Shown here: positions 1-5,225 of the stretch, piece after piece
Layout: each line of letters starts with the position of its first letter
How positions within the stretch are numbered: the first letter of the stretch is position 1
DNA from: Baffinella frigidus
Taxonomy: Eukaryota > Cryptophyceae > Cryptomonadales > Baffinellaceae
Assembly (NCBI GenBank): GCA_026770585.1
Contig: MU646565.1
Coordinates: 371,725-383,181, forward strand
Reading direction: 5' to 3'
DNA length: 11,457 nucleotides
Position numbers and translations under genes: made by a program
Notes under the pieces: generated by a model
The model's database searches: none
Told to the model about the DNA's origin: nothing
Seen by the model: the letters and a program-made list of their open reading frames with translations, nothing else

Positions 1-30
1 CCCAAAAGCTAACCCCCGCATCCCCCACAG

Positions 31-125
31 CGCCCGCGGCGCGCGCGCCAGTCTCAGGGGGGTGGGTACCCCTGGAGCACTCCGAGGCGGCGCCCAAGGC
101 TCAGCGTTCTATGACCCGCCTCCAG
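31..125 (+). CDS. Predicted internal exon, gene 1 (APVS..WVPLEHS..MTRLQ family, copy 1)
   Basis: The product is not recognised. The stretch is open between an acceptor-like CCCCCACAG at 22-30 and a donor CTCCAG|GTTCG at 125/126. Read with two leading bases (incoming phase 1), it gives PAARAPVSGGWVPLEHSEAA and then PKAQRSMTRLQ, ending in phase 0. A second acceptor candidate, GTCTCAG at 51-57, would shorten it. Support comes from related copies at 199-269, 401-459 and 587-630, which repeat the APVS/EHS part or the MTRLQ|GT part. The acceptor choice is uncertain, and no upstream exon lies in the window. Confidence 0.35.
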
Positions 126-198
126 GTTCGGTTCCACGAACCAAAAAAACAAACGTTGTCGATGCTGATACTCAACTGTCAACTTGGGGGGTTGCGTG

Positions 199-269
199 CG
201 CGCCAGTCTCAGCGGGCTGGGTGCTCCTGGAGCACTCCCAGGAAGCTTCCTCCTATGACCCGCCTCCAG
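199..269 (+). CDS. Gene 1 exon family, copy 2
   Basis: This repeats copy 1: GCGCGCCAGTCTCAG, then TGG GTG CTC CTG GAG CAC TCC, ending TATGACCCGCCTCCAG|GTTC. It reads CAPVSAGWVLLEHSQ and then EASSYDPPPG, and is open throughout. Relative to copy 1 it is 11 nt shorter between CACTCC and ATGACC. The shared 3' end is therefore read in another frame (YDPPP instead of MTRLQ), and the donor falls in phase 1 rather than 0. It is either a diverged alternative exon or a decayed duplicate. Confidence 0.28.
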
Positions 270-400
270 GTTCAAACCGCATTTAAGAGGACATATTTGC
301 ACGCGACTCGGTACCCAATTTACAGTATATGCCTTTACAATTATTTTAAAATACGCTTTTGACGTTATGTACCATAGTCGCGTCGAAATGAGTCCCGTGA

Positions 401-459
401 TTGGTGCCGGTGGAGCACTCCCGGACTGCCACCAGCCCTGGGAGGCGGCTCAAATTCAG
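401..459 (+). pseudogene. Gene 1 exon family, copy 3 (partial)
   Basis: The motif GGTGGAGCACTCCCGGACTG matches the WVPLEHS part of copy 1. Open reading gives VPVEHSRTATSPGRRLKF up to a donor-like CAG|GTCTGG at 459/460. The MTRLQ end is missing and no clear acceptor precedes it. Confidence 0.25.
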
Positions 460-485
460 GTCTGGAGTTTGAGCCATCACCTTAC

Positions 486-508
486 AGCGGGGTCGATTCG
501 ACCCCGCT
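486..508. repeat. Perfect 11-bp-arm palindrome
   Basis: AGCGGGGTCGA (486-496) is followed by a single T and then its exact reverse complement (498-508). A one-base spacer gives a cruciform-type palindrome. It lies between exon copies 3 and 4 of gene 1, and its function is unknown. Confidence 0.8.
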
Positions 509-586
509 ACAACTTGAGAAGTCGCAATCTTGTTGCAAAATCAACTTTTGGGATTTCTGTTCCAGACCACAATTTGAGCCACCTCC

Positions 587-630
587 AAGGGCTAGTGGTG
601 CGCCCAAGGCGTGCTATGACGCGCCTCCAG
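587..630 (+). pseudogene. Gene 1 exon family, copy 4 (3' part)
   Basis: GCGCCCAAGG, three different bases and CTATGACGCGCCTCCAG|GTTTGC (donor at 630/631) match positions 90-127 of copy 1 almost base for base. The frame ends RAMTRLQ, as RSMTRLQ does in copy 1. Upstream sequence (TTGAGCCACCTCC) resembles 473-481, so the duplication includes flanking DNA. Confidence 0.35.
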
Positions 631-805
631 GTTTGCGCTAGCTCTTTGCCTCCCTCTCATTTGCCCTCAACCCTCATCCTGCACCCTACACCCTAACCCC
701 CCAAACACCCTGGAGCCCGAACGGACTACTTCCTCGACGAAAGAGTGCACTCCACACAGCTTCAAAGAACATTTCGACCAGGAATCTTGTCGAAATGTCG
801 GTTGA

Positions 806-858
806 CAAGATGTATCTGTACTGTGCAGAGCATACGATGTATTTGTACTGTGCAGAGG
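806..858. repeat. Tandem direct repeat, about 28-bp unit
   Basis: Two units of GATGTATYTGTACTGTGCAG lie side by side at about 809-828 and 838-857. Just upstream, TCTTGTC (785-791) and GACAAGA (803-809) form a short inverted repeat. No coding role is visible. Confidence 0.7.
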
Positions 859-883
859 GTCACCCTGCAACGCCTTTGCGCAG

Positions 884-963
884 CAATCGGAGGGCGCGGC
901 AGAGCAGCCGATACCACCAGCCCTCCCCTAGCACTCTTTTTCGGCGCGAGTCCTGATCCCCGA
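884..963 (+). pseudogene. Degenerate copy of QSEGAAKQ exon (gene 1)
   Basis: This closely matches exon 1288-1368: acceptor TTTGCGCAG at 875-883 and donor CCCGA|GTAAGT at 963/964. It is 80 nt instead of 81, having lost one C after TTTTT, and has an in-frame TAG at 929-931. Splice sites are intact but the frame is broken, so it is a pseudo-exon. Confidence 0.55.
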
Positions 964-992
964 GTAAGTAACCCCCGGAACCCCTTGCGCAG
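964..992 (+). other. 29-nt candidate intron (copy A)
   Basis: It starts with the strong donor GTAAGTAACCCC and ends CCCTTGCGCAG. It has the same length and splice ends as the intron at 1369-1397 and sits between homologous exon copies. Confidence 0.45.
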
Positions 993-1064
993 CAATCCGA
1001 GGGCGCGGCGGAACAGCAGATTCACTCCCGAGGCTCCCGCGGCGGGCGCCTGCCCCCGTTTCCA
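993..1064 (+). CDS. Candidate exon QSEGAAEQQIHSR (gene 1, copy A)
   Basis: It is open for 24 codons between TTGCGCAG| and CCA|GTACAA, phase 0 at both ends, reading QSEGAAEQQIHSRGSR and then GGRLPPFP. The first two thirds match exon 1398-1499 (QSEGAAEQQMHSK). The 3' end has diverged and uses a different donor. Because the partner exon 884-963 is broken, this copy may not be used. The product is not recognised. Confidence 0.35.
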
Positions 1065-1176
1065 GTACAAACCTGCCCCCCGAAATACGCTGGGAAGCTC
1101 GTTTGAGAGCCCTGGTGGTTGGAATAAGCCTGTAGGGCGGTGATTAAGACCACACAGCGCCCCTAGAGTTGTCATA

Positions 1177-1212
1177 TCCTCCCAGGACCAACCCTACCGT
1201 AGGATCCTGCGG
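1177..1212. repeat. CCTACCGTAGG palindrome motif, copy 1
   Basis: CCTAC-C-GTAGG sits in the context CCAGGACCAACCCTACCGTAGG. A related copy (GCCCTAC-C-GTAGGGC after GGTCCTAG) lies at 1570-1597, and similar pieces (TAGGACC, CTGTAGGGTCC) form the centre of the inverted repeat at 2839-3000. This suggests a dispersed fold-back family. Confidence 0.45.
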
Positions 1213-1287
1213 TGCCGCGTGTCCTCATCCCCGGGGATACACACACGCTGATAACCCCTGTAACCCTGAAGCATGGACCGCGCACAG

Positions 1288-1368
1288 CAATCGGAAGGCG
1301 CGGCGAAACAGCCGATAGCACCAGCCCTCTCCCAGGACTCTTTTTCCGGCGCGAGTCCTGATCCCCGA
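1288..1368 (+). CDS. Predicted exon QSEGAAKQPIAPALSQ (gene 1)
   Basis: It has exactly 27 codons, phase 0 to phase 0, between acceptor GCGCACAG| (1280-1287) and donor CGA|GTAAGT (1368/1369). It begins QSEGAAKQPIAPALSQ and ends DSFSGASPDPR. It is Ala/Ser/Pro-rich and probably disordered. The product is not recognised. A broken copy lies at 884-963. The next exon (1398-1499) begins with the same QSEGAA, so the exons themselves look duplicated. The downstream intron would be 29 nt. Confidence 0.5.
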
Positions 1369-1397
1369 GTAAGTAACCCCTGCAACCCCTTGCGCAG
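1369..1397 (+). other. 29-nt candidate intron (copy B)
   Basis: It runs from GTAAGTAACCCC to CCCTTGCGCAG. Retaining it would shift the frame (29 is not a multiple of three), while removing it joins two phase-0 exons. It is preserved at the same length in the duplicate at 964-992. Confidence 0.5.
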
Positions 1398-1499
1398 CAA
1401 TCGGAAGGCGCGGCAGAGCAGCAGATGCATTCGAAGCTCTCGCGGGCCGGGCGGCTCCACGCCAAGAACCCCCTCGCTGCCGCGCGTGGCCTTGCTGAG
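1398..1499 (+). CDS. Predicted exon QSEGAAEQQMHSK (gene 1)
   Basis: It has 34 codons, phase 0 to 0, between TTGCGCAG| and GCTGAG|GTACCC. It begins QSEGAAEQQMHSKLSRAG, continues RLHAKNP and ends LAAARGLAE. It is rich in Ala, Gln and basic residues, like a charged disordered segment. Relatives are 993-1064 (intact at the 5' end), 1677-1715 (3' end with donor GAG|GTAAAT, but an in-frame TAG) and 1816-1845 (GAAEQQM only). The protein is not identified. The next confident exon is 2119-2202, also phase 0. Confidence 0.5.
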
Positions 1500-1676
1500 G
1501 TACCCAGGGGTTACTCGTTATCCATCAAGTGCCCATAGGGTGAATATTCACCCTAACTCGTCGTAGACAGGTCCTAGGGCCCTACCGTAGGGCATGTGAG
1601 CCTACTGGGCACTTGGGGGATAGCTTAGAGGTCTGGACTTTTGGCGTGTTTCCCGGGCGGAAGTAACCGTACGCCT

Positions 1677-1715
1677 AGATGCACTCCCGGGGCTAGCTCC
1701 CGCGGCCTTGCGGAG
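1677..1715 (+). pseudogene. Decayed copy of the exon at 1398-1499
   Basis: AGATGCACTCCCGG and then CGCGGCCTTGCGGAG|GTAAAT match the MHSK start and the GLAE|GT end of exon 1398-1499. A deletion and an in-frame TAG (1694-1696) break it. The donor is intact. Confidence 0.4.
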
Positions 1716-1764
1716 GTAAATGGGGGTTTACATCTCAGGTTTGGTAGTAGTAAAGGTGTCTCTC

Positions 1765-1815
1765 GTTTGGGGCTTAGGGTTTAGGGCGTAGGGGTTAGGG
1801 GTAAGGGGCGGGGGA
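1765..1815 (+). repeat. Telomere-like TTTAGGG/TTAGGGG tract (G-rich on +)
   Basis: A short irregular run (CTTAGGG, TTTAGGG, GTAGGGG, TTAGGGG, TAAGGGG). It is the one clear tract in the gene 1 half with the G-rich strand on the sense side, an exception to the C-rich-on-sense pattern elsewhere. Confidence 0.6.
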
Positions 1816-1845
1816 TTGGGTGCGGCGGAGCAGCAGATGCTCAGC
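1816..1845 (+). pseudogene. Fragment of the QSEGAAEQQM exon
   Basis: GGTGCGGCGGAGCAGCAGATG matches the GAAEQQM codons of exon 1398-1499, then diverges. No splice sites remain. Confidence 0.3.
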
Positions 1846-1856
1846 CCTAAAACCTC

Positions 1857-1920
1857 CAGGGGTGCCTCGCTCATTACGACCCCCCCCCCCCCCCTCAGGA
1901 CCACCAGAGGTACCCCTGTA
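1857..1920. mobile_element. Short fold-back element, relative of the inverted repeat at 2839-3000
   Basis: The left end AGGGGTGCCTCGCTCATTACG (1858-1878) resembles AGGGGTACCTCGCTCATAAG of the larger element. The right end GAGGTACCCCTGTA (1907-1920) matches that element's right end. The two termini are inverted repeats (11 bp, one mismatch) around a C-homopolymer (about 1880-1894) and CAGGACCACC. This suggests a small non-coding transposable or fold-back family. No target duplication is obvious. Confidence 0.45.
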
Positions 1921-1924
1921 AACC

Positions 1925-2110
1925 CTGAACCTCTGCCTTCCCCCCTAACCCTGAACCCTTACCCCTAAACCCTAAACCCCAAACCCTGCACCAAACCTTT
2001 AACCCTAAACCGTAAACCGTAAACCCTCCTCTCTGAACCCTGAACCCTAAACCCTAAACCATAAACCCTAAACCCTGAACCCTGAACCCTGAACCCTGAA
2101 CCCTGAACCC
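1925..2110 (+). repeat. Telomere-like CCCTAAA / CCCTGAA array (C-rich on +)
   Basis: Degenerate heptamers CCCTAAA, CCGTAAA and CCCTGAA. The last five or six units before the acceptor at 2118 are uniformly CCCTGAA. The array forms the 3' part of the last intron of gene 1 and lies on its sense strand as the C-rich strand, as in gene 2. Confidence 0.85.
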
Positions 2111-2118
2111 GGAAGCAG

Positions 2119-2202
2119 GAGGCGGCGTCGTTCTTGACAGACGTGAACCCCGGCAGCCCCGCCACGGGCAAGAAGCTCCGCGCGGCTGGCGTCAACGTCT
2201 AG
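2119..2202 (+). CDS. Predicted terminal exon of gene 1
   Basis: The acceptor CCCGGAAGCAG| (2108-2118) sits directly after the CCCTGAA array. From 2119 there are 27 codons and then TAG at 2200-2202. It starts EAASFLTDVNPGSPATG and ends KKLRAAGVNV. The upstream repeats carry a stop in this frame (TGA 2104-2106), so the acceptor is needed to make it coding. It joins exon 1398-1499 in phase 0. Codon use is GC-rich. The short basic C-terminus (KKLR) is the only notable motif, and the family is not recognised. Confidence 0.5.
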   Translation, partial: EAASFLTDVNPGSPATGKKLRAAGVNV

Positions 2203-2838
2203 TGATGCCGCCGAGCGAACCTGGCCGACGACGCCGAAGCTGGCCTCCGTGTGTGGGGAGGAGGGTGCGTAGCGGCCATGTTGGTACCAATGAAGGCCGC
2301 TCTCTGCACATTCCTGGCATGCACACGCAAACGCAAAACAAAGGTGGAGCGTGCAGAGAGCGCTGAGATCCGCGCGACACGCAGTAGGATCTTTCTTGGG
2401 TCCGCTTTACTCGTGAGCCCAGCGGGGTAGTTACTAACAAAGGGGCCCGCGCCTCGCTCACTCTCAACTCACTCTTTTTTTTGGATCACTCATCTCTAGG
2501 CTGAGAATAATAATAATAAAGAGGAAGAAGACTCGCTCTCACCCGCCGAGCCGGTCTACAAGGGGGGCTGAGTATCCCTTGTGTGGCGGCCTTCGTAGGG
2601 TCTCCTGAGACCTTATGCTCCATGAAGGTCGAGCAGGCTCTGTCCCGGATGGCGGGGCAGGGTGGAGGTGCAGGAGGAGTGCTGGGTGGGTGCGGGTAAT
2701 GTAGGCAGGAAGGTACGATTGGGTCCCACTCCTTCCCACTCCTACCCTCCTACCCACACTGGGCGGATTGGGGTATGCGCATACCTAGAGCATACCCGCA
2801 TACATAGAGCTGTATGTGACAAGGCCTGCGGGTCTCAC
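2203..2838. other. Intergenic region between the two convergent genes, left half
   Basis: No exon-like stretch or telomere-like repeat is convincing here. It holds an AAT triplet run (2505-2520) that ends in AATAAA at 2515-2520. That could be a polyadenylation signal for gene 1, though it lies about 310 nt past the stop. It also holds a 6-bp-arm palindrome GGTCTC-CT-GAGACC at about 2599-2612. Base composition differs from the heptamer-rich flanks. Confidence 0.4.
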
Positions 2839-3000
2839 TTGAGTCCCAGACTACAGGGGTACCTCGCTCATAAGAAACCGCCACCCCCCCTAGGACCACC
2901 CTAGGACCCTAGGCATATGCCTACTGTAGGGTCCTAGGGGGGGGCGGTTTCTTATGAGCGAGGTACCCCTGTAGGTCCAGGTGCCTGGTCTAGGACTCAA
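2839..3000. mobile_element. Long inverted repeat / fold-back element
   Basis: Arm 1 (2851 to about 2896) starts CTACAGGGGTACCTCGCTCA and continues TAAGAAACCGCC, a C-run and TAGGACC. Arm 2 (about 2929-2974) is its near-exact reverse complement. The outer flanks TTGAGTCCCAGA (2839-2850) and TCTAGGACTCAA (2989-3000) are also inverted, interrupted on the right by GTCCAGGTGCCTGG. The spacer (about 33 bp) contains CCTAGG and GCATATGC. No ORF is present, so it may be a MITE-like or other non-autonomous element. It lies between the two convergent gene ends. Confidence 0.7.
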
Positions 3001-3028
3001 GCGCACCTCGGAGAGGTCAGGCGCCGCT

Positions 3029-3190
3029 TCGCCCCATCAAGGGCGATTCCTCGCCCCATCAAGGGCGGGTGTGTAGCAGCGTTCTCCTCCGTGCGAGAAC
3101 ACGAGGTCCAAACCTCATCCAGAAGTGGGCCCCTCCTCAGGGCCCCTCCTCAGACCTTATCCCGAGGCGGGCCCCTCCTTGGCGCGCGTC
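3029..3190. repeat. Short direct repeats downstream of gene 2
   Basis: TCGCCCCATCAAGGGCG occurs twice (about 3030-3046 and 3052-3068). GGGCCCCTCCTCAG-like units occur three times (about 3127-3180). A T8G11 homopolymer run follows at 3201-3219. These would lie in the 3' flank or UTR of gene 2, and nothing coding is seen. Confidence 0.6.
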
Positions 3191-3221
3191 CAGGCTTGCG
3201 TTTTTTTTGGGGGGGGGGCGA

Positions 3222-3293
3222 CTAGAGGCGGCGCTTCTTCTTGATCGCGGGCTTGGCCGCCGCGCCATGCGCCTCCACTTTCTGCTGCACCGC
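3222..3293 (-). CDS. Predicted terminal exon of gene 2, with a nuclear localisation signal
   Basis: After the acceptor TGTGTGGCAG| come 23 codons and TAG (3222-3224). It starts AVQQKVEAHGAAAKP and ends AIKKKRRL. KKKRR is a classic monopartite nuclear-import motif. Five further copies lie upstream on the same strand (3372-3411, 3521-3557, 3704-3769, 3880-3909, 4000-4029). Only this one keeps the full basic end plus the stop. It joins exon 4583-4518 in phase 0. Confidence 0.6.
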   Translation of the reverse strand, partial: AVQQKVEAHGAAAKPAIKKKRRL

Positions 3294-5145
3294 CTGCCAC
3301 ACAAGAGCCAACGCATTACAATCTGTCAACAGTCGTTCGTACCACGCAAGGGTCCCCGCCGTGCGGTGGGTCCGCTGCCGCGCCGTGCACTTCCACTTTC
3401 TGCTGCACCGCCTGGAAACAGAGGGTGTTTAGGGTTGAGGACTAAAATCAGAAACCTTTTCGCCTAGCCCCCAAAACAGCCTAGACCCTCGTCGCGACGA
3501 GGGACAACCCGGTAGAGATTCTGCCGCGCCGTGCGCTTCCACTTTCTGCTGCACCGCCTGGTGTAGTGGAGTAGGGCTGAGGGTTGAGGGTTGAGGTTTG
3601 AGGGTTGAGGGTTTTAGGGTTTGAACAACCAGTGTTTGTAACAGGTTATAGACACTGGCTAGACAAAAAACACTGGTGAAAACACAGGCAAAAAAACACA
3701 GGTGAGGCGGTTTTTCTTGATCGCGGGCTTCGCGGCCGCGCCGTGCGCTTCGACCTTCTGTTGCACCGCCTGGACGGAGTGGTGTTTAGGGTTGAGGCGT
3801 CAGAGAGCGGGGCTAAGAGGGTTTCCTGAAAACGGGAACACTGTTGAGTCTAGACTTCAGCAGTGTTTGAAGCTCAGACCTCGTGCGCCTCCACCGTCTG
3901 CTGCACCGCCTGAAAACAGCGAAGCGCATTTTTTAAAAATGGATTTGGGAAACTGAACCTTTCCTAGATTTGACCAGTGCTTTTATTAGTCTAGTCCTCC
4001 GTGCGCCTCCACTTTCTGTTACCCGCTTGGAAACAGTTGTCTGAGTTGAGTTTCTGTCGCCCTCTGCCAGGAGACACTCTCTCATACCCATTCACAACGC
4101 ACAGCCGAGGCGCCTTCTGAAGGCAGTACACCACCTCCATTTTCTCGGTACGCACCTTCATCGCGCCACCTAATAGATTCTTTTTCGCATAGCGTCCATC
4201 TAAAAACAAATCTGGTACAAACATCGGCGTTTTAAGCCCTACGAGTACGCAACGGCTCCAACGCCAAGCAAAACCTGAGATGGAATCTATGAGGTGACGC
4301 TGTGAGGTGGCGGGAATAACCTGGTTCCAAAGCGCGGCATTGCACTGACGACCCCCGCAGATTTCAACACTGAAGGTTCCATTTTCTGTGCAAAAGACCT
4401 TGTCTAAAATGTACTAATGGGGCTATATGTACCTGGTCCCAGAGCGCCGAAATAGTGCCAACGCCAGGCCATATCTGGGAGAGGATCCGAATCTGAGATA
4501 GAGGTGGCACGGTGAACCTGGTCCCAGAGGGCGGCCTTGTCGGCGGCGACGTCGTGCACTGACGAGGGCCGCGCTTTCGACACCTGCCGTGTTGGCATTT
4601 CGGGTTTCGGGTTCGTTCAAATTGGGTGTGGGGTTTGGGGATGACAGACGGATTTGTTCAACTGGTGCTGCGAACCCTCAACCCTGAACACTGCAACCTA
4701 CGCCCTAAGCCCTGAGCTTGTCTGCGGCGACGTCGTGCACTGACACCTGTTTCGGGGGTTATGGGTTAGGGTTCATTCGCCACCTGCACAACGGGGCAGA
4801 CGGAGTTTTTGCAGTGGTGCTGCGCAAGAAACTTGCACTCACGTGCACTGACCAGGGCCGCGCCTTCAACACCTGCACGCCGCGTTGGGGTTTAGGCTTG
4901 AGCGTTGGGGTTTGGGGTGTGGGGTTTGGGGTGTGGGGTGTGGGGTGTTTGCGCCTTCGACACCTGCTTACGGGTTAGGGTTTGGAGGGTTGGGGGTTGG
5001 GGGCTGGGAGACGGATTCATCCGGAAAGCCTACAGGACGAAACCGGTCGTGGCTGCCAACTTGCGGGATCATTCGATTGTTTTCGTGGCCTACAGATGCG
5101 AAAACCGCTCTAGCGACTCAGTCCAAGCAACTCGTGACACACACA

Positions 5146-5188
<43 letters not shown>

Positions 5189-5189
5189 A

Positions 5190-5225
<36 letters not shown>

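Noticed and set aside
1965-2195. Minus-strand frame with GFRVQGSGFRVQ repeats
   Set aside because: It is the TTTAGGG/TTCAGGG array read in a stop-free frame. The plus strand holds the terminal exon and its acceptor.
2515-2520. AATAAA as a firm polyadenylation signal for gene 1
   Set aside because: It arises at the end of an AAT triplet run about 310 nt past the stop, and many protists do not use AATAAA. It is only mentioned as a possibility.
3069-3467. 132-residue plus-strand open frame opposite the gene 2 terminal exon
   Set aside because: It is the antisense shadow of the duplicated AVQQKVEAH exons (hence its repeated Phe/Leu/His motif), without splice or composition support of its own.
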